From positions 1 through 64,000 of IMG/VR virus record IMGVR_UViG_3300048925_000651: DNA of 64,000 nt; one strand, 5' to 3'. Shown here piece after piece: positions 42,134-48,691 of this stretch (its first letter is position 1; the number at the start of each line of letters is the position of its first letter). Origin of the DNA: a virus. The notes beneath the pieces were generated by a model that worked only from the letters and a program-made list of their open reading frames with translations, did no database searches and was not told where the DNA came from. Made by a program: the position numbers and the translations under genes.

Positions 42134-42480
42134 CGCACGGCCTCCATGATGATCTGAGGGATAGTGTCGAACGGTCCCGCGGCGTGCCCGCTCGTGTGCC
42201 GCCTGGCCTCGTTACGGAAGGCGTCGAAGTCATCGGGGAGCGTGCCGCCTTCGCCACACTCTGCGCACGTCCACTCCCATTCCTTGACCGGGCGCAAGTC
42301 CGGCACCGGCTCCCCGGGGTATTCCGCGATCCAGTCGTCGCGGTGTTCGGCGCAGATGTGGCGCTCATCGTCAGTCTCGACGCCACACAGCCCCGACCAT
42401 GCCGTCTCTCCGTCGGGCTCGTTGGCCCACACGGGGCCCACGGTTCCATAGTGGGTCTGCCACTGGCATCGAACGCTCAT
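42130..42480 (-). CDS. hypothetical zinc-binding protein
   Basis: 116 residues from ATG 42480. Two Cys/His groups: CQW...CGVETDDERHICAEH and WTCAECGEGG, likely two zinc sites. C-terminal helix. Overlaps at both ends (ATGA). Unknown function. Confidence 0.6.
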   Translation of the reverse strand: MSVRCQWQTHYGTVGPVWANEPDGETAWSGLCGVETDDERHICAEHRDDWIAEYPGEPVPDLRPVKEWEWTCAECGEGGTLPDDFDAFRNEARRHTSGHAAGPFDTIPQIIMEAVR

Positions 42481-42809
42481 CGCACGGCCTCCAGCTCTGC
42501 CATTGCGAGGGTGGCGGCGACGATCGTTTCGTGGATGCTCGGGCGCTTGCCGTCGCGGAGGTCGGCCTCGTACCGCTCCATCCCCTCGCGCGCCAGGCGG
42601 TCGGCGTCCGCGCGGCGCATCTCGGCTACGGAGGCCTCTCGGAGAGCGATGTACGCCTCTGAGACTTCCTGACCGAAAGCGCGGGGGCACACCCATGTAT
42701 TCGCCTGCGCGCGATCGCGCATGAGGGCATGCGGGTCGGTCGGGTGGGCATCGGGGCAGCGGTGCGGACCGATGCCGTGGCGCACGTAGCGCGTCGCCTT
42801 GTAGGTCAC
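42477..42809 (-). CDS. hypothetical helical protein
   Basis: 110 residues from GTG 42809. The N-terminus has HRCPDAHPTDPHALMRD (Cys/His), then a long charged helix (AYIALREASVAEMRRADADRLAREGME). Unknown function. Confidence 0.6.
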   Translation of the reverse strand: MTYKATRYVRHGIGPHRCPDAHPTDPHALMRDRAQANTWVCPRAFGQEVSEAYIALREASVAEMRRADADRLAREGMERYEADLRDGKRPSIHETIVAATLAMAELEAVR

Positions 42810-43075
42810 TGGTCGACCGCCTCGATGGAGCGCACGAGGATGGGCACCGTCAGACACTCCTGACAGCCCAGCACCGCGACCCGCGCGAGCGCCGCGAAGT
42901 GCGCTTCCTGGGTCGCCTCGGCGTGCGCGGTGCACGCCAGGTCAACGCACCCGCACGTGTACGTGATGCGGTAGCGCACGGGCGGCGGGGCGTCGTCGGC
43001 GTGCTGCTCGCACGGGATCACCGGCGCCGGGAAGTCGAGCGCGGCGAGCTCTGAGGGGGTGGTGGTCATGCTCAC
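42806..43075 (-). CDS. hypothetical Cys/His-rich protein
   Basis: 89 residues from GTG 43075 (a near ATG at 43069 is possible). CEQH, YTCGCVDLACTAH and LGCQECL give up to six cysteines and two histidines, so metal binding is likely. The GTG overlaps the previous stop. Unknown function. Confidence 0.6.
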   Translation of the reverse strand: MSMTTTPSELAALDFPAPVIPCEQHADDAPPPVRYRITYTCGCVDLACTAHAEATQEAHFAALARVAVLGCQECLTVPILVRSIEAVDQ

Positions 43076-43485
43076 AGTGCACGCTCCAGGAGGTACAGGG
43101 CGCGGTCACGCGCCTCGGCGGTCGGGTAGAACTCCGTAATCAGGTCGCCCTCTGCGTAGGTCGTGATGACGTAGGGGTGCGTCTTGGTGATCCGCGGGTG
43201 GGCGGCGTTGCCGTAGGTGTTGCGCGCGTCGTAGGCGGCGAACAGGACATGCGGCGCGCTCTGCATGAGGTTGCTCGCGGTCGGCTCGCTGATCGTCACG
43301 CCGTAGACGGACGCCGCGCTGCGCATCCGCAGCGCCCACCCTGCGGACATGAGCGGCGTGTGCGCCCGCATGTAGTAGGGCGTCGGCTCCGTTCCGGGCA
43401 TGCTCGCTTCGGTGGCCTTCGCGTCGGCGTAGGCGTAGGCGGCGGCGTGCTCGCGGTACTTGGTCCAGGGGGCCGGGGCGTTCAT
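43072..43485 (-). CDS. hypothetical protein
   Basis: 137 residues. Ala/Tyr-rich helices at the N-terminus (REHAAAYAYADAKATEA), a mixed centre, and an EARDRALYLLERAL C-terminal helix. Unknown function. Confidence 0.6.
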   Translation of the reverse strand: MNAPAPWTKYREHAAAYAYADAKATEASMPGTEPTPYYMRAHTPLMSAGWALRMRSAASVYGVTISEPTASNLMQSAPHVLFAAYDARNTYGNAAHPRITKTHPYVITTYAEGDLITEFYPTAEARDRALYLLERAL

Positions 43486-44069
43486 GCGGTCACCTGCAGG
43501 CTCTCGGCGGCGTGGGCGCTGAACGCGTCGACCATGGCGGCGTGCATCGCGCGTCGAGTGTTGGCGTCTATGGCCGCGCTGTAGAACTCGCGCGCGCCCT
43601 CATCCTGGCGGTACTTGTCCCACGGGGCGCGGTTGTTGTTCGAGAGGTAGCCGAGGCTGTGCCCGTAGTCCTTCGCGGCGGCGATGAGCGCGGCGCGGTA
43701 TTCCTGCACGGTCCACGCGGGCAGGTCGAGCGTGAGGGCGTCGAACTCGGTGCTGAGCGTCGCGCTCATGCGGTCGGTGAGCGCGTTGGACCAGATGCCG
43801 CCGCGCAGGCCGTAGCCCGCGTGCTCGATCTGGTGATACGTGCCCACGTCCGACAGGTGCCGCGTGGTGCGCCCGATCTTGACCAGGGTTTCCCCGCTCA
43901 GACGGTCGCCGTTCGGCTGCACCGGCGAGATCACGGCTCGCTTGTGGTACATGTCGCCGGCGTCGTCCACGCTGCGCGCGTCCCAGATCATCCAGAGCAC
44001 GGGTTCACCGGTTTCGGCGATGGTGAGGCTCGGCAGGGAGAACGTGTCGCCGTAGGTGAGGGTGCTCAC
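43482..44069 (-). CDS. hypothetical protein
   Basis: 195 residues from GTG 44069 overlapping the previous stop. Beta-rich first half (FSLPSLTIAETGEPVLWMIWDARSV), helical second half (VQEYRAALIAAAKDYGHSLGYL). Unknown function. Confidence 0.65.
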   Translation of the reverse strand: MSTLTYGDTFSLPSLTIAETGEPVLWMIWDARSVDDAGDMYHKRAVISPVQPNGDRLSGETLVKIGRTTRHLSDVGTYHQIEHAGYGLRGGIWSNALTDRMSATLSTEFDALTLDLPAWTVQEYRAALIAAAKDYGHSLGYLSNNNRAPWDKYRQDEGAREFYSAAIDANTRRAMHAAMVDAFSAHAAESLQVTA

Positions 44070-44932
44070 AGGGACACCTCCCCGGCGATGACGCGGCGCG
44101 CGAAGTCGGCGGCCCACTTAGACACGTCCTGCTCGCTCAGCGAGCCCTCACGGCTGTAGTCCTCCGCGGCCTCAAGCGCCAGGTTCTCGACGTAGGCGAC
44201 GGTGGGCCCGCTCTCCTCCCCGCGGGCGATGCGGACGGCGGCGATCGCAATGTCGCGCGCCTCGTCGGCATCCTGTGACAGAATCCAGTTCGAGCTACTG
44301 ACGATCCGCTCGGCGATCTGCTCGGGGGTAGCCGCGAGCGTCTCGCGTACCGCGGCGGCGAGCACGTCAGCGGTGTTCTCGTCGCCCCCCTCGCGGTCAT
44401 ACCGCGCATAGGCCTCGGCGAGCGGCGTCCGGAGAGCGAGTCCCTTCTCTGCCAGCGTGTCGCGCTCGCTCCACCCGCTCACGTAGGCGTCGGTGAGCAT
44501 GGACAGAACGCCGTCCAGCTCGATCAGGCTCGGGATGCCGTCGAAGGCGTCACCTGCGGCGCTGCGCGCGTAGGCGCGTCCGCGCTCGTGCAGGACTTCC
44601 ATGTCGACGGCGATGCGCAGTGCAGTGGTCGCTCCCTTGACGCCCTGAGCGTCGGGAGCGCCGGTCGCCAGGGCGTAGGCCTCGATGCTGGGCGGCTCGA
44701 TCTCGTCGGCGCGGGCGGTCAGGTCGGCGGCGAGGGTGCGAGCCTGTTCAGGCGTGAGCCTCGCGGCGGGGCCGTTGTACTCGCTCGCGTAGCGCATCCA
44801 CAGGCCGATAGCTTCCGCGCCGCTGTTGGCGCCGATCTCGGTTTCAGTGGCGTCATACGCATTGTGCGGCACGGCGGGCACGGTCATCGTCAGGGCGTGG
44901 TGTGCCTTGCGGGGCGTGGGGTTCGTGTTCAT
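44066..44932 (-). CDS. hypothetical protein, first gene of the leftward train
   Basis: 288 residues from ATG 44932 (MNTNPTPRKAHHALTM); GGAGATACCTCCC upstream gives a GGAG-type site. Largely helical with internal similarity of segments around LAADLTARADEIE and LAAAVRETLAATPEQIAERI. It heads the array of overlapping small genes and lies about 70 bases downstream of the main leftward promoter, with an operator copy in its leader. Unknown function. Confidence 0.7.
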   Translation of the reverse strand: MNTNPTPRKAHHALTMTVPAVPHNAYDATETEIGANSGAEAIGLWMRYASEYNGPAARLTPEQARTLAADLTARADEIEPPSIEAYALATGAPDAQGVKGATTALRIAVDMEVLHERGRAYARSAAGDAFDGIPSLIELDGVLSMLTDAYVSGWSERDTLAEKGLALRTPLAEAYARYDREGGDENTADVLAAAVRETLAATPEQIAERIVSSSNWILSQDADEARDIAIAAVRIARGEESGPTVAYVENLALEAAEDYSREGSLSEQDVSKWAADFARRVIAGEVSL

Positions 44933-44984
44933 GGGAGGTATCTCCGGTCTGTGGAGCGGGTGTCTAGGTGGGGGCGCGGGGCCT

Positions 44985-44996
44985 TTATCTAGATGA
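44985..44996. promoter_or_regulatory. dispersed 12-bp operator (one mismatch)
   Basis: TTATCTAGATGA lies just downstream of the predicted start point of the leftward promoter, in stoperator-like position. Confidence 0.7.
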
Positions 44997-45008
44997 TCCG
45001 ACGATCCC

Positions 45009-45038
45009 ACCCTAGGGGCGGTGTGTGCTGTGAGTCAA
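45009..45038 (-). promoter_or_regulatory. main leftward early promoter
   Basis: Minus strand: -35 TTGACT (45033-45038), 18-base spacer, -10 TAGGGT (45009-45014). Flanked on both sides by 12-mer operators (44985, 45043). It should drive the overlapping small-gene train toward WhiB and RtcB. Confidence 0.75.
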
Positions 45039-45042
45039 CACT

Positions 45043-45054
45043 TTATCTAGATAA
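45043..45054. promoter_or_regulatory. dispersed 12-bp operator, perfect palindrome
   Basis: TTATCTAGATAA four bases upstream of the -35 of the main leftward promoter. Confidence 0.8.
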
Positions 45055-45130
45055 TCTGAGCGGTCGTGATGTGCACAGGCCGCTGTGGAGGGCGTGGACG
45101 GGGCTCGACGTTGTGCGAATCGTCAATCGG

Positions 45131-45313
45131 CCGTATTTGGCTGAGTCTGGAGAGGCCGTCCGTATTTGTTCGTGCTTAAGGCCGTATTCAGTTGCTTATC
45201 CCCGTATGTATGCTTACGACTTCGTATAAAGTATCGCGAACAAATAAGCGAATCCGTAAGCATGCTTATGCCGATATGCAAGTGCTTATGGCGATATGCA
45301 CGGCTAAATACGG
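45131..45313. repeat. AT-rich iteron cluster, candidate replication origin
   Basis: CCGTATTTG-type boxes at 45131, 45160, 45182 and 45202 and an inverted relative at 45304-45313. GCTTA cores occur near 45174, 45194, 45212, 45264 and 45284, with inverted TAAGC at about 45246 and 45257. Two tandem 20-bp units at 45263-45282 and 45283-45302 differ at two positions. Periodicity is about 20 bp. It is clearly AT-richer than the rest and no gene is convincing here. Origin, partition site or regulatory iterons are the options. Confidence 0.6.
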
Positions 45314-45319
45314 GGAGTC

Positions 45320-45518
45320 ATTTCCCATGGATAAAGGGAAGTAGGGGTGTAGAGGTGTGGGGGTGTGTGTGTGGTGTGTGTAGTTGTATATTCACAAACA
45401 TTCGTACATGGGGGTACGGCGTGCGGCGTTTGGGGGCTCAAAAATCGGGCCTGAAAACGTCGCTGTGGGAACCTACAAACACACGGGGCCTGTTGAGTTG
45501 TTCTGAGGGCGGGGTGGC
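45320..45518. other. noncoding G/T-rich tract
   Basis: No convincing gene on either strand. The plus strand carries a purine- and GT-rich run (repeated GGTGTG around 45345-45385) followed by AT-richer sequence. It flanks the iteron cluster and may be an unwinding or single-strand initiation element; nothing more can be said from sequence. Confidence 0.5.
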
Positions 45519-45662
45519 CTAGCTCGAGAGGGGCGGCGGGGTGTACCGGATGCGGCCGGATCGGGTGAGGTTGGCATCCGGGGCGATGCGCTTGACGTGG
45601 CGGGCGCAGCGGCGGGCGAGGGTGGCAGCTTTGGCACCGGGGGTGCGGGTGCGGTCCGACAT
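45519..45662 (-). CDS. basic small protein
   Basis: 47 residues, Arg-rich (TLARRCARHVKRIAPDANLTRSGRIRY). ATG 45662 follows GAAAGGA. Located directly beside the iteron region. Likely nucleic-acid binding if real. Confidence 0.5.
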   Translation of the reverse strand: MSDRTRTPGAKAATLARRCARHVKRIAPDANLTRSGRIRYTPPPLSS

Positions 45663-45692
45663 GATGGGCGATCCTTTCGGGGTGGGGGTGGG

Positions 45693-45779
45693 TTAAGCGG
45701 GGAGCGAGAGAGCGAAGATGAGGATGAGGAGGGCTCCCAGGGCGATCTGGGAGAGGACGGCGGCGAGGGTGCGGATCAT
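45693..45779 (-). CDS. single-span membrane micro-protein
   Basis: 28 residues, MIRTLAAVLSQIALGALLIL onward, almost entirely one hydrophobic helix. The ATG overlaps the stop of the upstream small gene. Too short for family assignment; the coupling supports it. Confidence 0.45.
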   Translation of the reverse strand: MIRTLAAVLSQIALGALLILIFALSLPA

Positions 45780-45904
45780 CCGTGGCGCCAATCCGTGTTG
45801 GCGAAGGCGTGATAGCCGCACGCGAGGATGGGGAAGGGGCGCCCGGTGTAGATCGTCACAGTGTCGTCACTGTGGTGCGGGCCGGGGGCCTGACAGAGCG
45901 TCAT
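45776..45904 (-). CDS. hypothetical small protein
   Basis: 42 residues (MTLCQAPGPHHSDDTVTIYT...). ATG 45904 overlaps the HTH gene's stop and its stop overlaps the micro-membrane gene. Aromatic and His-rich; function unknown. Confidence 0.5.
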   Translation of the reverse strand: MTLCQAPGPHHSDDTVTIYTGRPFPILACGYHAFANTDWRHG

Positions 45905-46092
45905 GCGGACACCTCATCCCCGTTAGCGGCGATGATTCGCCGCGTTTGCGCAACGCTCAGTCGTGCGGCACGCGCGATCTCAGCGGCAGGCACACCCTCG
46001 CGGTGCGCGGCGAGAATCTGGCGGTTGCGACCCTCCGCGCTAACCCGCGAGGCGGCGCGTACTGTGTCGAGAATCAGCGGCCACGCGATCAT
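45901..46092 (-). CDS. small HTH protein
   Basis: 63 residues. VPAAEIARAARLSVAQTRRIIAA is a clear helix-turn-helix of resolvase/MarR-like spacing, preceded by a basic helix. It is one of two adjacent tiny HTH proteins that share the ARAARxS motif, suggesting duplication. Candidate regulators of the early region. Confidence 0.65.
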   Translation of the reverse strand: MIAWPLILDTVRAASRVSAEGRNRQILAAHREGVPAAEIARAARLSVAQTRRIIAANGDEVSA

Positions 46093-46304
46093 GCGGTCAC
46101 CGTCCGGGCGCGGGTGAGGCTGACGCGGGCGGCACGGGCGAGGGTGCGGGGCGAAAACCCGGCACCACGCGCCACTCTCATGAGGGCGTCGCGTCCGGCA
46201 GTGCGGGCGGCGTCGCTTGCTGTCCGAATACGGGCGAGCATGAGGCGGTCGAAGAGGGGTGTCGCGTCGGCTTGTGCGGCGAGGCGGTCGTAGATGGGTG
46301 ACAT
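46089..46304 (-). CDS. small HTH protein (paralogue)
   Basis: 71 residues from ATG 46304. The C-terminal FSPRTLARAARVSLTRARTV matches the HTH of the next gene (ARAARLSVAQTRRII). An N-terminal helical part precedes it. An operator copy lies 13 bases upstream of the ATG. Candidate autoregulated DNA-binding protein. Confidence 0.65.
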   Translation of the reverse strand: MSPIYDRLAAQADATPLFDRLMLARIRTASDAARTAGRDALMRVARGAGFSPRTLARAARVSLTRARTVTA

Positions 46305-46317
46305 GCTGTGCTCCGGT

Positions 46318-46329
46318 TTAGCTAGATAC
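46318..46329. promoter_or_regulatory. dispersed 12-bp operator
   Basis: TTAGCTAGATAC, 13 bases upstream of the ATG of the small HTH gene. Confidence 0.7.
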
Positions 46330-46368
46330 GGGCGGGTTAGGCGGTGCGGGCCGCGGTGGCCGTGGCGC

Positions 46369-46893
46369 TCATGCGGACGCCCGGTCATAGGTAATCCAGC
46401 GCTTGCGCGCGTTCTCGGTTTCGACGTAGGCGGCGACGGCATCTCGCAGCGCTCCGGCGTCGTGCTCGCGCTGGAATGCGGTGGCGATGGTCTTGAACTT
46501 GCGGCGCGCGGTGGGGATATCGTCGGGCGTCCGGTAGGCGTCGCGATTGATCCGGTAGCCGACGCGCTCGCCCGTGCTCACCGCGGTGAGCATGTGGTCA
46601 GTGGTCGACGCGTAGAGCGTGACGGTAGCGGAACCGTCGGCGAGGATGCCGTGGCCGATCTGCTCGCCGATCCGGGTGGATAGTTGCGCGTCGAGCGCGA
46701 GGGACCGATCGAGCAGAGCATTCGTGACGACGCCCAGCGCCGCGGCGATGACGCTATTGGTCGTCGTGTTCGCGGTGAACTCGGCTTCGTGTTCGGCGAC
46801 GTACTGCGCCAGTGCGGCGCGTTCCATCTCGCTCATGTCGGCGCGGGTGGCGGCATCCTCCCAGAATGGGGAGAGCGTGGTGGTCATGGTCAT
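46369..46893 (-). CDS. hypothetical protein
   Basis: 174 residues beginning MTMTTTLSPFWEDAAT. Helical (MERAALAQYVAEHEAEFTANTTTNSVIAAALGVV) with a beta-rich centre. Followed by an 11-codon open frame whose start overlaps its stop. An operator lies 17 bases upstream of the ATG. Unknown function. Confidence 0.65.
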   Translation of the reverse strand: MTMTTTLSPFWEDAATRADMSEMERAALAQYVAEHEAEFTANTTTNSVIAAALGVVTNALLDRSLALDAQLSTRIGEQIGHGILADGSATVTLYASTTDHMLTAVSTGERVGYRINRDAYRTPDDIPTARRKFKTIATAFQREHDAGALRDAVAAYVETENARKRWITYDRASA

Positions 46894-46910
46894 GGTGGCT
46901 CCCAGGTGTG

Positions 46911-46922
46911 TTAGCTAGATAC
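46911..46922. promoter_or_regulatory. dispersed 12-bp operator
   Basis: TTAGCTAGATAC in the short gap between two leftward genes. Confidence 0.7.
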
Positions 46923-46924
46923 GG

Positions 46925-47356
46925 TCAGGCGGTGTAGTCGGCATAGCCGTTGGATGCGTACCACGCGTAACACTCGGCGAGGGTGAGGAAGTGGACAGCC
47001 CTGACAAGGCCGACGCCCGTGTGGTACCACTCGATCCGATAGTCACACCCGTCGGTGTACGTGTTCGCTTCGTACTCGGCGGACTCTGCGTCCTCTGGGA
47101 TGTAGAGCCACACATCGCCGATGGCGCGATACTCCCCGGGCTCACCCTCCCCCATGTACGGGCCGTACTCACCGCCCGTCGTGCGGGCGTCGGCTTCGGC
47201 CTGCGTGATGGGCTCAGGGGTGGCGCGTCCGGCCTGCGTGGCGTGCATGAATGCCACGGCGTCGGCGTAGCCGCCCCGCGTGGTGAATCCCACGATCGCA
47301 CCCGCGACGCGGGCATACACAGTGAACAGGGGGCGGGTGTCCAGCGCTTCGTTCAT
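46925..47356 (-). CDS. hypothetical protein, first leftward gene of the divergent control region
   Basis: 143 residues beginning MNEALDTRPLFTVYARVAG. Aromatic-rich C-terminal third (DYRIEWYHTGVGLVRAVHFLTLAECYAWYASNGYADY). ATG lies six bases after a TAGACT -10, so it is probably leaderless, and an operator lies in the -35 position. Expression is thus likely shut in lysogens. Function unknown. Confidence 0.7.
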   Translation of the reverse strand: MNEALDTRPLFTVYARVAGAIVGFTTRGGYADAVAFMHATQAGRATPEPITQAEADARTTGGEYGPYMGEGEPGEYRAIGDVWLYIPEDAESAEYEANTYTDGCDYRIEWYHTGVGLVRAVHFLTLAECYAWYASNGYADYTA

Positions 47357-47362
47357 GGAACA

Positions 47363-47368
47363 AGTCTA
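47363..47368 (-). promoter_or_regulatory. leaderless leftward promoter (-10 TAGACT)
   Basis: TAGACT, six bases, ATG. The operator TTATCTAGCTAA (minus-strand reading) lies 16 bases upstream. Same layout as the integrase promoter. Confidence 0.7.
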
Positions 47369-47384
47369 CCGTGAGTGCTTAGGT

Positions 47385-47396
47385 TTAGCTAGATAA
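47385..47396. promoter_or_regulatory. dispersed 12-bp operator
   Basis: TTAGCTAGATAA in the divergent region, at the -35 position of the leftward promoter. Confidence 0.8.
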
Positions 47397-47588
47397 ATAT
47401 GTAGTGTGGGGGAAGTGAGAACCATACTCAACACACGACGGGGAGGGTGGGAGCGGGGCAAGCGACACGAGCGCGCGGATTGGCGACCGCGGGAAACCAC
47501 TCAGATTTTCAGAGCGCGGGCGAAGGGCGCGGAGGGTGGGGCGCCCCCACGCGCAGATTTTTCTTCTCCCCCAAATCGGCCATTCCGC

Positions 47589-47594
47589 TACCAT
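47589..47594 (+). promoter_or_regulatory. leaderless rightward promoter (-10 TACCAT)
   Basis: TACCAT, seven bases, then ATG 47602. It fits TANNNT. No operator is adjacent, so it may be active in the lysogen. Confidence 0.45.
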
Positions 47595-47601
47595 CGGCCC
47601 C

Positions 47602-47928
47602 ATGACGCTCCACTCCCCCGCCCGGCCCCGCATGCGCTTCAGCCCGATCTTCTGGATCGCCCTGGCCGGCCTCATTGCGATCGTCGCCGTGGGCGTCTAC
47701 TACAACCTCCCCGCCGTCGCAGACGCCAAGGCCACCGCCGCATGCGAGGACGCCGTCAAGCCGGCCCTCACCGCCCCCGCGTCAGCCTCCTTCCACAGCT
47801 GGAAGGTCGACGGCGACACCGTCCGAGGCTCCGTCGACAGCCAGAACGGCTTCGGCGCCCTGCTCACGAGCTCCTTCGAGTGCCGCGTCGTCCCCAACGG
47901 CACCGCCGCGCTCATCAGCATCAGCTGA
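47602..47928 (+). CDS. membrane-anchored small exported protein
   Basis: 108 residues. A basic start (SPARPRMRF), one membrane span at residues 14-38 (FWIALAGLIAIVAVGVYYN), then an exported domain with two cysteines (AACEDAVKP..., FECRV) that may form a disulfide. The promoter lacks an operator, unlike its divergent neighbour, so prophage-stage expression and a superinfection-exclusion role are conceivable (inference). Confidence 0.65.
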   Translation: MTLHSPARPRMRFSPIFWIALAGLIAIVAVGVYYNLPAVADAKATAACEDAVKPALTAPASASFHSWKVDGDTVRGSVDSQNGFGALLTSSFECRVVPNGTAALISIS

Positions 47929-47955
47929 GCCCCCAGGGCGCCCCGGAACCGCCCA

Positions 47956-48011
47956 TAGACTCCGCGTCAGCCCCCGGTCGAGACGAGTCCTCTCTCCTTG
48001 TCCACCGGGGG
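47956..48011 (+). ncRNA. candidate small RNA: TAGACT box plus hairpin
   Basis: ATAGACTCCGCG (hexamer 47956-47961) is followed not by a start codon but by an 8-bp stem CCCCCGGT/ACCGGGGG (47971-47978 with 48004-48011) enclosing a pyrimidine-rich 25-base loop. It could be a short transcript or simply the terminator of the preceding gene. Confidence 0.35.
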
Positions 48012-48103
48012 CCTTCGCGTTGCCCTAGTTCCACGCCGCCACCACGCGCAAACCCCTCGAGAAGAGCCCACCTCCCACCGAAACGGCCGGTCGCCGCATA
48101 TTT

Positions 48104-48115
48104 TTAGCCAGCAAA
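48104..48115. promoter_or_regulatory. dispersed 12-bp operator (degenerate)
   Basis: TTAGCCAGCAAA, 20 bases before a perfect copy; the pair flanks the region upstream of the rightward promoter. Confidence 0.5.
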
Positions 48116-48132
48116 TACACGCTCAAGCCCCC

Positions 48133-48161
48133 TTGTTATCTAGATAAATGGGCGATAATCT
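48133..48161 (+). promoter_or_regulatory. rightward early promoter with operator in spacer
   Basis: -35 TTGTTA (48133-48138), 17-base spacer, -10 TAATCT (48156-48161). The palindrome TTATCTAGATAA fills the spacer. It would drive the 48-58 kb rightward operon. Confidence 0.65.
48136..48147. promoter_or_regulatory. dispersed 12-bp operator, perfect palindrome
   Basis: TTATCTAGATAA inside the rightward promoter and directly abutting an in-frame ATG at 48148. Confidence 0.8.
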
Positions 48162-48528
48162 GGCTACGCGCCACACGGCGAGACACGCCCCAGAAGCGCA
48201 ATCACCCAGATCCCCGTCGAGAGAGGACGAGATCATCCCTTACCCCTTCATCCTGGAAGCCACCGCCAGTGTCGAGACCCGCCTGTTCGTGTGGGCAGAC
48301 GACTACGAGCAGGCCCAAGAGCTGCTCCGCGAGCGCGCCGAAGAGCTGGTCGCCTCGATCACCGACCACTTCCCCGGCCTGAAGGGCGCCGACGGTGTCG
48401 GCTACACGCTGAACGCGCGCGGTGCGCACGGATACGAGGTGATCGGCGCTGAGGCCCTCCAGGTCGGCATCCCCACCGTCAGCACCGACGGGGACATCTG
48501 CGACGACCCGGACCACGAGCACGCATGA
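48148..48528 (+). CDS. hypothetical protein with ambiguous start
   Basis: Up to 126 residues. The only canonical start is ATG 48148, but the predicted -10 box lies downstream of it, so that ATG may be untranscribed. A ribosome site GAGAGGA at 48221-48227 precedes in-frame ATC codons at 48232/48235, where good coding sequence begins (PYPFILEATASVETRLFVWADDYEQAQELL). A non-canonical ATC start is therefore possible. The protein is alpha/beta with an acidic end (DGDICDDPDHEHA). Unknown function. Confidence 0.6.
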   Translation: MGDNLATRHTARHAPEAQSPRSPSREDEIIPYPFILEATASVETRLFVWADDYEQAQELLRERAEELVASITDHFPGLKGADGVGYTLNARGAHGYEVIGAEALQVGIPTVSTDGDICDDPDHEHA

Positions 48529-48683
48529 TCCTCCTCGGCATCGCCCTCGTCTGTCTCGCGCTCGGCGCGACCACCACGATCCTCGTGCTCGCTGCCCGCG
48601 GTGCCCAGCTGCAAGCGCGCCGGGACCGCGCCCGCACCGCCCAGCCCACCCACGCCACCCAGACCATCAACGGAAGGAAGTAA
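48525..48683 (+). CDS. single-span membrane protein
   Basis: 52 residues: MILLGIALVCLALGATTTIL membrane helix, then a basic hydrophilic tail. The ATG overlaps the previous stop (ATGA). It sits just before the SPFH gene and may act with it. Confidence 0.65.
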   Translation: MILLGIALVCLALGATTTILVLAARGAQLQARRDRARTAQPTHATQTINGRK

Positions 48684-48691
48684 CCCTCCCC

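Noticed and set aside
44993-45522. Two plus-strand frames across the iteron and GT-rich region
   Set aside because: Cys/Tyr/Leu-rich composition unlike phage genes here, no ribosome site, and they span iterons and operators.
46337-46372. 11-codon ORF MSATATAARTA
   Set aside because: Overlaps a stop by ATGA like real genes, but too short and low-complexity to call.
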